Assembly: GCA_021779135.1 (NCBI GenBank)
Contig: JAJYBH010000018.1
Location: 1 to 36,466, forward strand
Reading direction: 5' to 3'
DNA length: 36,466 bases
Origin: Deltaproteobacteria bacterium
GTDB lineage: Bacteria > Desulfobacterota > Desulfuromonadia > Geobacterales > Pseudopelobacteraceae
Positions 15,089 through 24,300 of this stretch are shown in pieces; within the stretch, counting starts at the first letter, position 1, and each line of letters begins with the position of its first letter. Both the position numbers and the translations under genes were made by a program. The notes under the pieces are model-generated. The model did not search any database, was not told the DNA's origin, and saw only the letters and a program-made list of their open reading frames with translations.

Positions 15089-15451
15089 CTATGAATCGAC
15101 CGCGTTGCCTTTCGTTTCAACATCGAAAATTTCCATCAGAGTTTCCGGGGTAAAGGCACACTTGTTTACCTGTACACCTGTTTTGCCTTTGTGGGTCCAT
15201 TCGACCCTGTCGCCGTCCCTGCCATGCAGCAGGGTCACCCGTGATCCGCTGACTCGCCTGACCTCGTTCCACATGTCATCCATGGTCAACAGGTCTATCC
15301 CACCGATCTCTTCGTTTCCCCGGGTGTTCTCTACAAACCGGTCAATCAGATCGTAATCAAGGAAATCTTCCTCTTTTCTCCACCACTTAACAAAACAGTC
15401 CTTTTCTGTCCGCCGTTTGTTGAGTGCTTCAATGGCTTCCTGACCTCTCAT
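15089..15451 (-). CDS. Hypothetical protein, 120 residues, upstream of merA
   Basis: I do not recognise this soluble protein. It is rich in charged residues and Trp (FVKWWRKEEDFLDYDLIDRF), with a segment SRVTLLHGRDGDRVEW that looks like a beta hairpin. AAGGAGGTG lies ahead of the ATG with good spacing, and a perfect TATAAT lies 59 bases upstream of the start, so it is very likely expressed. It lies 106 bases upstream of the MerA-like gene on the same strand and may form an operon with it. Confidence 0.7.
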   Translation of the reverse strand: MRGQEAIEALNKRRTEKDCFVKWWRKEEDFLDYDLIDRFVENTRGNEEIGGIDLLTMDDMWNEVRRVSGSRVTLLHGRDGDRVEWTHKGKTGVQVNKCAFTPETLMEIFDVETKGNAVDS

Positions 15452-15769
15452 GGCACACCTCCTTGTCCGTCATACCCCTTCGGACCTATTGCGTACTCTC
15501 TATGAGATTATTATACCCCCGTGAAAAAACCAGGAATAGCTATTTATTACGGCCATGCAATGCCTGTCGCGAAAGATGCCGCTGTCAACACCCCTTTGTC
15601 CTGAAATCATATAACGGACGTAACATGCTGTTCAACTAAAAGTATTCTTTGTAGTTAACCGCGTAACACAAGATTAGATATGCCGCGAGGGCAAAAAATG
15701 ATACTATTAAGACGAGGAGTTCAACGAACAGCCCGAAGAAATTTTATCAGAGAGGTGAAGGAGTGTAAA
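15452..15769. other. 318-base divergent intergenic region
   Basis: The region separates the divergent 120-residue protein and the ferritin-like gene. It is AT-rich. A perfect -10 hexamer TATAAT on the minus strand is at 15510-15515. No good -35 box is placed 16-18 bases from it. On the plus strand TTGTAG near 15650 may be a weak -35 element. No RNA gene or conserved small ORF was recognised. Confidence 0.4.
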
Positions 15770-16258
15770 ATGAACATACTCGAATGCACCATAAAGATGA
15801 AGCAGGAAACACGGGCACATTATCAGCAACTGGAGAAGGTTGCAACGGACAAGGAGTTGAAGCGCCTGTTCTCCCTGATGGCCGCGGCAGAAGGTGAGCA
15901 CATAGATAAGCTGATCGAGATGAAGGACAAGATGGCCAGGCTCAATATTCCGGGGAGTGACAAGCTCGTTGAAAGCGTCTGCGTCTACAGTCCGCACATC
16001 GATCCGCGGCATCTGGCAGAGGCCTTGCGCAATGACCCGGATGCCTATCGTCATGTCGTACAGGAGGAAGAGGAAACGATCGAGTTTTTTGACCAGCTTA
16101 CCAATCAGGCCGAGAGTGAAGAGCTGAAGAGGATTTGCCGGTTGCAGGCCGACAAGGAGCGCGAGCATCTGGCGGTGCTCGAAAATATCTATTTCTTCGT
16201 CGAGGAACCCCGGACGTATCTGGAGTGGGGCGAGTTCAGCAACCTCAAATCCCTCTAG
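15770..16258 (+). CDS. Ferritin-like / rubrerythrin-type di-iron protein
   Basis: This 162-residue all-helical protein has two ExxH di-iron motifs: EGEHIDKL near residue 43 and EREHLAVL near residue 136. Partner glutamates lie in KMKQETRAHYQQLE and EEEETIEFFDQL. It therefore matches the four-helix rubrerythrin domain but lacks the C-terminal rubredoxin domain. Family members act in peroxide reduction or iron handling. ATG at 15770 has AAGGAG 7 bases upstream; an in-frame ATG at 15680 is not supported. The small gene at 16281 follows after 22 bases and is probably cotranscribed. Confidence 0.87.
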   Translation: MNILECTIKMKQETRAHYQQLEKVATDKELKRLFSLMAAAEGEHIDKLIEMKDKMARLNIPGSDKLVESVCVYSPHIDPRHLAEALRNDPDAYRHVVQEEEETIEFFDQLTNQAESEELKRICRLQADKEREHLAVLENIYFFVEEPRTYLEWGEFSNLKSL

Positions 16259-16280
16259 CCATTGGAGAGGAGGTGTCATC

Positions 16281-16487
16281 ATGACCAACACCAGCTATGA
16301 CAAGGTATGTTATTGGACAGAACAGCGGGAAGAACATGTACCGCTTCGCAATGTTAAAAACGGTCAACTGGGCTATTCCTTTGGCTGTACCCAGGCTGGA
16401 GAGACCGTGCAGGTGAAACTTACCAACGGAGAGCTTGATTCATGGAGCCGTGACGAGTGCGTGGAGTCCAATGAGGAGCCGCTCTGA
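16281..16487 (+). CDS. Small hypothetical protein, 68 residues
   Basis: This short soluble protein begins MTNTSYDKVCYWTEQREEHV and has an SH3-like beta pattern (GQLGYSFGCTQAGETVQVKL) and an acidic end. Three cysteines are present. GAGGAGGTG lies 7 bases before the ATG. It probably shares a transcript with the ferritin-like gene, which ends 22 bases upstream, and is followed by a terminator. No family was recognised. Confidence 0.65.
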   Translation: MTNTSYDKVCYWTEQREEHVPLRNVKNGQLGYSFGCTQAGETVQVKLTNGELDSWSRDECVESNEEPL

Positions 16488-16506
16488 GATGAAATGACCT
16501 TTGCCG

Positions 16507-16545
16507 GAGATTGCAAGCCCGCCCGGGCTTGCAATCTCATTTTCA
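16507..16545 (+). terminator. Intrinsic terminator
   Basis: A perfect 15-bp inverted repeat (GAGATTGCAAGCCCG and CGGGCTTGCAATCTC) has a 2-base CC loop and is followed by ATTTT. It ends the ferritin-like operon, 20 bases after the last stop codon. Confidence 0.8.
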
Positions 16546-16684
16546 ACGATCGCGAATTGCCCTGGCCGAAATCTGGAGCCCTCGTCCTTCCGCAGTACCC
16601 ATCCCCCCTCGTAGCAAAACCTGTGTATTCCATACCGGAAAACAGCTTCGGCAGGATATTATATTAATTTAACTATTTGGTTTA

Positions 16685-16700
16685 TGGCATTTTACATGCT
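16685..16700 (+). promoter_or_regulatory. Possible sigma-54 promoter of the cytochrome gene
   Basis: TGGCATTTTACATGCT keeps the GG-(10 bases)-GC spacing of -24/-12 promoters, with TGGCA matching the upstream element. The downstream element ATGCT differs from TTGC(A/T) in one base. It lies 67 bases upstream of the cytochrome start at 16767. No activator site was identified. Confidence 0.35.
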
Positions 16701-16766
16701 TATGTACCAGACTAAAATAGTATTGCAATTCAGTTGGTTAAATGATTTACCGAGGGGGCTGTTTGT

Positions 16767-19700
16767 ATGCTATACAACAAATGCGCGGGTTTATCTGCGC
16801 TTTCATTAATACTTTTGTTTTCATTGATATTTTCTATTTTTCTGGTATGTGCGTCAAATAACGATGCGGTTGCCGCCATTCAGTGTTATGACTGCCACGG
16901 AACGCGCACAACCGTTGACAACCGGCCTGAGGATGCATCCTTTAGAAATGTCTCTACCGGCGGTTTCCCGGGAAACCACCAGCGGCACCTAGCCTATGGG
17001 GCAACTCCCAATTCCTGTCAGAAATGCCATCCCGGCAGCGCCGGTTACGTCTCAAGCCATAGGGACGGTCGAATCAAGATCTCCGGCAACATAAACTCCT
17101 CACCTCTTGTCACGACCTATCACAACTCCACCTCCGCCTTCCCCCAGACCGCAACCCCGACCCTGGCCAGTTGCAACAGCGTCAACTGCCACTTCGAATA
17201 CGGTACCCCGGACTGGGGAAGCGATCCCCAGAATACAAACTGCAGTACCTGCCATGCCTCCCCCCCCTCGGATGGCAGCCACCCCGGACTCACCGGCTCC
17301 GGCAAGAAGCATGGTGATTACCTCGGCACCGGCACCGGAAGCTGCATCAAATGTCACGCGAACAACACCACCTTTGCCCATGCCACCAGTGCCGGCAAGC
17401 GTGGCCTGGTGGTGAGATTCACCGCCGCGCCCAACAGCGGCGGCAGCTACAGCAGTGACGTCAGTTACCCCAAATACCTGCCGAGCCAGTCCCCGGCCCG
17501 CAACGGCACCTGTTCAGGCATCTATTGTCACAGTGATGGGCGGGGTGGCCCCGCTCTGATAACCCCGCAATGGTCGGGCGCGGATCCTCTCCCCTGCTAT
17601 GGATGCCATCGCGGCCGCACCACCGACAGCAGCCAGGCCAACTGCAACAGCAGTGTCGTGCAGGGGATCTGGTCATCCTCCAGCAGCAAATGCGTACCCG
17701 ACCTGACCATGTCGTCGAACGGCCATCATCGCCTGGTCGGTCCGCAGTGGATCAGGAAATATCCCTGCTACTACTGTCACAACAATACCGTTGACACATC
17801 CGGAACCATAAAAAACACCGCGGTCCACGACAACGGCGGCAAGGATGTAAAGATCGCGCCCCAATGGAACATCCTCGGGAGGTATTCCGCCAGTTACAAC
17901 CCGTCGACCAAGGTGTGCAGCGATGTGTATTGCCATAGTGATGGCACCACCGATCCCGAGGCGGTCAGGCCGTTTGCCTGGACCGAACCGAAGACGGAGT
18001 GCAACTCCTGCCACGGACATCCTGCCGGAACCTGCTCAACCGACACCTGCCACGACGGTAAAATCCACCCGGATGGCAGGCTCTGGGCAATAAAGACAGG
18101 CTATCCTCCCGGCAGCGAATGGATGGGGGCGATGCCGATGTTCCCCAACCAGGGTGCGGGGACGGCCCGCGCCAACTCGCATCCCCGCCACAGCCAGACC
18201 AATTTTACCTGCGATAATTGCCACGCCGCCACGGTCATTAACGGCTCCTGTACCACCTGCCATGCCGGCGGAATCCCCGCCGGCGGCATGGGTGAAGTGG
18301 CCCATATCAACCCGACATATCACGTCAACAAGAACAAGGATGTCGTCTTCAAGGATGGCGGCAGTTACGACGCCCTTGGAAAAACCTGTTCGGGCACCAC
18401 CTGCCACAGCGGCACCATCGATCCGGTCTGGGGCGGTTCGGTCAATGGAGCGGTCACCTGTCTGGGGTGCCATGGCGGCACAACGGACGTTGACGACTTC
18501 GGGTCATTCAATGGCGTCCAGGCCAAGATCAATATGGGGCAGTGGTACACGAGCGGCCATGGCCGCTACTCCTCGTCGGGCAACTATCCCGAATCCGGCA
18601 ACCCGGCCGCCAACTTTCCCGGCAATCCCTGCTGGTACTGTCACGACAACAACGTACTGCACAAAGATGCGGCCAACCCCTACCGCTTGCGCCACCATAC
18701 GCAGTACGAGCAGCGTTTTGAGAAGGAATGCGTCTACTGTCACATGCAGGGGTTGGACAGTGAATGTCTTGCCTGCCATAACGCCGCGGAATCGCTGGCG
18801 CCCCAGTTGGCCAGCACGGCAGTTGTTACGCTGCACGGCGGCACTCCAATGTCAGGCTGCCGTAACGGCGGCTGCCACGATACGGATGCCACGCTGCACA
18901 AAACCGACAGCGTCAGATTCTGGAGCAGTTCCGAGAAGGCGGATGTCAAGAATCAGTATGTCATGATGGGGGTCTGTCTGCAGTGCCATGACGACGATTC
19001 CGGCGGCCAATGCACCAGCTGCCACACCGCGCCGGTCGATAATCCGCTGAAGTATTCGCTCGGTTTCGATCCCAAGGTCGAAGGGAGCCGCTTTGTCAAG
19101 CCTAAGAAAGCCCGGGCCTCGTCGTCGCACTTCGGCTACAAGCACTATCGCGCCTATCAGACTGACGGCACCTGGATGGGGGGTAAGTTCTGCTGGGATT
19201 GTCATGACCCCCATGGCGATTCGAATATCTTTATGATCCAAGGCAAGGTGGCAACTACCACCGATGGCACCTTTGGCATACCGCTGACCCGCGCTGATGT
19301 CGTCTTCAGCCAGAAGAGGTCCGGAACCGATTATGTGCGCATCAAGGACCCGCAAAACCCGGATTTGCCGATAAACGGCATCTGCAATGTCTGTCATGTG
19401 CCGACCGGTAAGCATTACACCAGAAATGGCGGCGATTCACACAACCTCGGCCGGGTCTGCACGACCTGCCACGAGCACCGCTTTGCCGACAGCCACGCCA
19501 ACAAACAGAGCTGCGACAGTTGCCACAGCAACAAGAAGCCGGTTCCCAAGCATACGGCATTCGGGCTGCCGCGCGACTGCACCAAGTGCCACAACGGCAC
19601 GATCAACCAGCGCATGGATGTCATGGGACAGTTGAAGTCCAATTCGCACCATATCCAGGGCACCGAGGTCAACAACCGCCACTGCTATGCCTGTCACTGG

Positions 19701-21299
19701 GAGGCTACCCCCGAGGGGCTGATCGACGTCCGCCACCACGAGGGGTACAACTTCAAACAGTACACCTCGGTTAAGAATGCCAAGGTCGATCTGGTGGTCT
19801 GGCGTCCGGGGACCAGTTCAACAATCGGCGTTCGCCCCACCTATTACAACAGCACCACCTCCATCCAGTTCCTGGCAGCCAATATGGGTACCGCCGGAGA
19901 GCGCAACGAGGTGTCCAAGGTGAGCAACCATTGCCTGGGGTGCCACAGCGACCAGAACAATGACAACGCTCCCTTTGAAAACGATTGCCGGACACCGCGG
20001 CAGTACGCCTGGGATCGCCAGAGCGTCGCTTCCCGCTATTCCCAACCCGGGACCACGACCTGGGGCAAGTACAACTCGAATACCTACCCGGCCGCCAACA
20101 AGAAGGATACGATCGTCAAGGCGTTTTCGGCCCATGGCAATGCAGCCGGCAACAAAGGTGGCTGGAGCGCTGCCAGCGGATATGACGCCGCCATTCCGAT
20201 AACGCGGGGAGCCGCCGGCACACAGAACGTACAATGCTTTGACTGCCATAACTCGCACGGTTCCAAGGCGGTCGGAACTACTTCCAGCTACGTGACCTTC
20301 AACGGCACCAGGAATGGCGCCAATCTCAAGGAAACCCAGAAAGGGAAGGGCGGCTACAATGTCACCTATAAGGCGTCGGCGAACACTGCCGGTGTCAACC
20401 CGTACAACACCGGAGCCGGGCAGTGTTTTGACTGCCATGAAACCGCCAGCGGCGGCATAACCACCCCCTGGGGGTACGCGTCGACCTTCGGTGCGGCCGC
20501 ACCGGTCATGGGCTACCAGGACACCCCGCATTTCGGGGCCGGGTCAAAGGGTTCGGTTGCCCGCTACGACTACCGCGATTCCCGGAAAACCATCGTGAGC
20601 AGCCATCTCAAGGCCCAGACCTTCCTGAATTATTCCGCGCAGGGGACGATCAACGGCCTGTGCACCCCCTGCCATGACCCGCATGGGGTAAGCAAGACGC
20701 TGGGCGCCAATCAGGAATACGCGGTGCCGCTGCTCAAGGGTACCTGGATGACCTCGCCCTATCAGGAGGACAAGCCCGAATCGCGGCCGAGCGGTTCCAC
20801 CGGTATCTATGCCCAGCCCCCCTGGCGTACCGACCGGAACACCTTCTCCAACATGTATGACAACAGCAAGCGCATCCGGGAGAGCGCCGACAAATTCGCC
20901 GGCCTCTGTCTGCAGTGCCATCGCCAGGAAAAGCTGACTGACGGCGTCAACAAGAATACCCCCTTCAAGAGTCTCGACCGGGTACATGAGTCGGTCCAGG
21001 GCTGGGGCGCCAATGACGAGCATTCCTATCCCTGCTCCAAGTGCCATCAGCCGCACAGCTCCGGTCTGCCGCGCCTGCTGCAGACCGACTGCCTCAACGT
21101 CAATCATCGCGGCAACGTGGCCTCCGGTGGCTATCCCAACCAGAGCGGCTGGCGTGCAGGCAGGGTTTACGGTTTCCCCATGGGCACCTATGCCTACAAT
21201 TACGGGTTCCGCTGCCACACGGATACCTACAACAAGGATGACAAGTACTGGCCTCCCAACGCGGCCGGCGCCCGTTGGAACAATGTCAGCCCCTGGTGA
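16767..21299 (+). CDS. Giant multihaem c-type cytochrome with CXXCH and CXXXXCH sites
   Basis: This 1510-residue exported cytochrome has a signal peptide (hydrophobic residues 9-30, cleavage probably after DAVAA). I count 27 CXXCH motifs (from CYDCH near residue 40 to CSKCH near residue 1430) and 6 CXXXXCH motifs (CNSVNCH, CSGIYCH, CSDVYCH, CSTDTCH, CSGTTCH, CRNGGCH), so up to 33 covalent haems. The six long motifs all fall in the first half, in alternating order with CXXCH motifs, the pattern of the Geobacter CxxxxCH/CXXCH repeat family. The last 300 residues have fewer motifs and are Gly/Ser/Tyr-rich. Many histidines provide distal ligands. Electron transfer at the cell surface or in the periplasm is the likely role. 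GAGGGGG precedes the ATG. It heads a long co-oriented cluster. Confidence 0.95.
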   Translation: MLYNKCAGLSALSLILLFSLIFSIFLVCASNNDAVAAIQCYDCHGTRTTVDNRPEDASFRNVSTGGFPGNHQRHLAYGATPNSCQKCHPGSAGYVSSHRDGRIKISGNINSSPLVTTYHNSTSAFPQTATPTLASCNSVNCHFEYGTPDWGSDPQNTNCSTCHASPPSDGSHPGLTGSGKKHGDYLGTGTGSCIKCHANNTTFAHATSAGKRGLVVRFTAAPNSGGSYSSDVSYPKYLPSQSPARNGTCSGIYCHSDGRGGPALITPQWSGADPLPCYGCHRGRTTDSSQANCNSSVVQGIWSSSSSKCVPDLTMSSNGHHRLVGPQWIRKYPCYYCHNNTVDTSGTIKNTAVHDNGGKDVKIAPQWNILGRYSASYNPSTKVCSDVYCHSDGTTDPEAVRPFAWTEPKTECNSCHGHPAGTCSTDTCHDGKIHPDGRLWAIKTGYPPGSEWMGAMPMFPNQGAGTARANSHPRHSQTNFTCDNCHAATVINGSCTTCHAGGIPAGGMGEVAHINPTYHVNKNKDVVFKDGGSYDALGKTCSGTTCHSGTIDPVWGGSVNGAVTCLGCHGGTTDVDDFGSFNGVQAKINMGQWYTSGHGRYSSSGNYPESGNPAANFPGNPCWYCHDNNVLHKDAANPYRLRHHTQYEQRFEKECVYCHMQGLDSECLACHNAAESLAPQLASTAVVTLHGGTPMSGCRNGGCHDTDATLHKTDSVRFWSSSEKADVKNQYVMMGVCLQCHDDDSGGQCTSCHTAPVDNPLKYSLGFDPKVEGSRFVKPKKARASSSHFGYKHYRAYQTDGTWMGGKFCWDCHDPHGDSNIFMIQGKVATTTDGTFGIPLTRADVVFSQKRSGTDYVRIKDPQNPDLPINGICNVCHVPTGKHYTRNGGDSHNLGRVCTTCHEHRFADSHANKQSCDSCHSNKKPVPKHTAFGLPRDCTKCHNGTINQRMDVMGQLKSNSHHIQGTEVNNRHCYACHWEATPEGLIDVRHHEGYNFKQYTSVKNAKVDLVVWRPGTSSTIGVRPTYYNSTTSIQFLAANMGTAGERNEVSKVSNHCLGCHSDQNNDNAPFENDCRTPRQYAWDRQSVASRYSQPGTTTWGKYNSNTYPAANKKDTIVKAFSAHGNAAGNKGGWSAASGYDAAIPITRGAAGTQNVQCFDCHNSHGSKAVGTTSSYVTFNGTRNGANLKETQKGKGGYNVTYKASANTAGVNPYNTGAGQCFDCHETASGGITTPWGYASTFGAAAPVMGYQDTPHFGAGSKGSVARYDYRDSRKTIVSSHLKAQTFLNYSAQGTINGLCTPCHDPHGVSKTLGANQEYAVPLLKGTWMTSPYQEDKPESRPSGSTGIYAQPPWRTDRNTFSNMYDNSKRIRESADKFAGLCLQCHRQEKLTDGVNKNTPFKSLDRVHESVQGWGANDEHSYPCSKCHQPHSSGLPRLLQTDCLNVNHRGNVASGGYPNQSGWRAGRVYGFPMGTYAYNYGFRCHTDTYNKDDKYWPPNAAGARWNNVSPW

Positions 21300-21342
21300 T
21301 CGAATGTATTCAGACACGCTAAACACCATTACGAGGATAGTT

Positions 21343-24300
21343 ATGAAGATAGTGAACAATAGATCCCGGCTGCTGTCGCGGAGAGGCTGTCATTGGCCGA
21401 TCTCCGGTGTGTGTTGCGGCTTGCTGCTCGGCATGGCTGTCACCCTGCTGTCCGGATGGTGTACCTCCGCATATGCCGTCGGCGGTGACACGATCTCTCC
21501 CTTTCCGAAGAACGATGCCCGTAGCGGCCTGCAACGTGCAACCGCGGCGGTGGTGGATAACGGCGGTAACCAGATTGTCGCCGGGTATCAGAACCTGAGC
21601 GGCGGGACGGATGACGAGTATCTGACCGTCAAGGTCAATACTGATGGTTCGGTGGCGTGGCGTTCCACCCATAATCACTCAACGGGGTCGGACCGGATTG
21701 TTGCCGTCGTGGTCGACGGCAGCAACGATGTCATCGTGACCGGCTATGTCTGGAACGGCTCCAACAACGATATCCACACCATAAAGTACCGTGGTACGGA
21801 CGGAAGCGTGGTCTGGGAGGATACCTGGAACGGTGCGGCCGGAGGGGCCGACATGGCCACCTCGCTGGCCTATGATCCCGTCAACAATCTGCTCTATGTG
21901 GCGGGCTCTACCCAGAACGGCGGCGGTTACGACGATTTTGCCATCCTCAAATACGCAAACTCCTCCGGCGGTCCGGCCAACCCGCCCAGCGGCGTGTATA
22001 CCTATAACGCCACCGGCAAAGGCCCTCACCGGATCAAGGCCGTGGCGGCCAATGCCGGCGGATTTGTAGTGACCGGCGAATCCTATAACGGCACCGATTT
22101 CGACGCGCTGACCGTGCAGTTCACCCTGGCCGGCGTCAAATTCCACGAGTGGAGTTACGCATCCAGTGGCGGGCAGTACGATGCCGGCAAAGCGGTCGCG
22201 TTCGATTCCGCCGGAAACATCGTGGTGGCGGCCAAGGTGTCCAATACAGTCAACACTGATATCATGCTCCTGAAATATGACGCCTCCAGCGGGGCCGTGG
22301 TGTGGCAGAAAAAGATCGACGGCGGCTTCGATGATGAACCTGCAGGGCTGGCGGTGGATGGAAGCGATATCTACCTGCTGGGGATGACCTGGACCCTGGC
22401 CGGTCATGAGGACTTCTATCTGGCCCGGCATCTCGGCACGACCGGTGACCCGGTCTGGTCCGGCGCCCTGGTCTACAATTCCGGCGGCGCAGATGCCGAT
22501 TTCCCGGTCGGGCTGGCCGTGGGAGCAGGTGCCAACGGAGGTGTCTTTGTAACCGGCTATGCGATTACCGTTGTCAGCAATGACATTCTGACCATCAAGG
22601 CGGCCAAGGCCAATGGGACTCTGCTCTGGCAGCAGCGCTACAACGGTACCGCTGACCGGGACGAGCGCCCGGCCGGCATAGGCCTCGCCGCATCAGGCGC
22701 CGTGTGTGTTGCGGGCTGGACGGACGCCTGGAGCGGCGGCGCGACGGACTATGACCTGTTGTCGCTCAGATATGATTCTGGCCCTCTCGACCCGCCCAGC
22801 GCACTGACGGCGACCGCCGTTTCCAATACTTCGATCCAGCTCAACTGGACCAACAACGCCTCCAATGCCGACGGCTACAGAATCGAACGCAAACTGGGCG
22901 ACTCCGGCAGCTATGTGGAGATCGCGACGGTCGGCCCCGCTGTCGCCACCTATGCCGATCCGGGATTGACAGGCGAAAATTATTATTACTACCGCGTGCG
23001 GGCCTACAATGCCGCCAATGGCAACTCCGCCTACAGCAACGAGGCGCATGCCCTGACCAAGGTTGTCAGTTACGTTTCGCCGGTCTGGACCTTCCTCTAC
23101 AATGGCGCCGCCAACAGTGAAGACTATGCCCTCTCCATTGCTGCCGGCAGTGACGACCATCCGGTTGTCACCGGCTACAGCACGCTGGAAGAGGAGGGTG
23201 TCCCGGGCAGTTTTTCGACGGATTACTATACCCTGAAGCTGGACCGGACCAGCAAGGCCGTCAAATGGAATGCCCGATACGACAGCGGTTCCGGCGGCAT
23301 GGACCGCGCTACCCTGGTCTCGGTCCTGCCTGACAACGATGTACTGGTCACCGGCAATGCCTATCTGTCCGGGGCCGGCGGGTTTGATACGGACGAGATC
23401 TATACCATTAAATACCAGGCCTCGACGCACAGTGACCCCCTGCAGCCGCCGCCCGAACTGTGGCACGACCAGTTCGGCTACAGCGGTTCCGATCGTGCCT
23501 CGGCGGTGGCCGTGGCGACCGATGCCTCCAAAAAATCGGTCATTACGGGATTCGGGACCAATGCATCCGGCAACGACGACATCTACGTGATCAAGTACAA
23601 CGCCGATGGCAGCCGCTCATGGCCGGCCGCCATCTATGACAGTGGCCGCTATGAGTATCCCACTTCCGTGGCATTTGACACCGCCGGCAATGTCTTTGTA
23701 ACCGGTTATACCGAGAGCGTGAGCGGTGATACCGACTGGTTCACGGCCAAGTATGACGGTGCAACGGGGGCGCTGCTCTGGTCGGATACCTTTGACGGCG
23801 GTATTCACGGCAATGATTATGCCCGTTCGCTGGCTGTCGATGCAGCCGGCAATGCCTATGTTACCGGCTACATTACAACCGCTGGTGGCCAGGATTTCCA
23901 TACAATAAAATATGATGGCGCCGCGGTATCCGCGCAGCGCCGGATCTGGGAAAAGAGTTATGACGGTCCGGTGCATGGCGACGATGAAGGTGTCTCCGTC
24001 AAGGTAGATCCGATCGACGGCGCCGTGATGGTGACCGGGACACAGACCACCGCCGCCGGTGATACCGATTTTCACCTGATCCGCTATCAGGCGGCAGACG
24101 GTGCGATAGTCTGGGAGCGGACCTTTAATCGCCCCGGCAGCTATGAGTACCTCTCCGCCATGACCCTCGACTCATCCGGCTACATCTACGTCACCGGAAA
24201 CAGCCGGGGCGGCCCGGACTATGATGCAAGTTTTGACGCATCATCCAATATCCTTTCGCTGATCTATGATTTTGAGGGGACATTCCTGGGGGCGCTGCTC

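Noticed and set aside
17000-21200. Regularly recurring TGCCA/TGTCA motifs suspected as a repeat array or CRISPR
   Set aside because: They are haem-binding codons (Cys-x-x-Cys-His) in a single coding frame with irregular spacing, not a DNA repeat array.
20986-21342. Upstream extension of the Fn3 protein into the cytochrome gene
   Set aside because: The extension overlaps the cytochrome coding end and has no signal or family pattern; ATG at 21343 starts a good signal peptide with a ribosome binding site.
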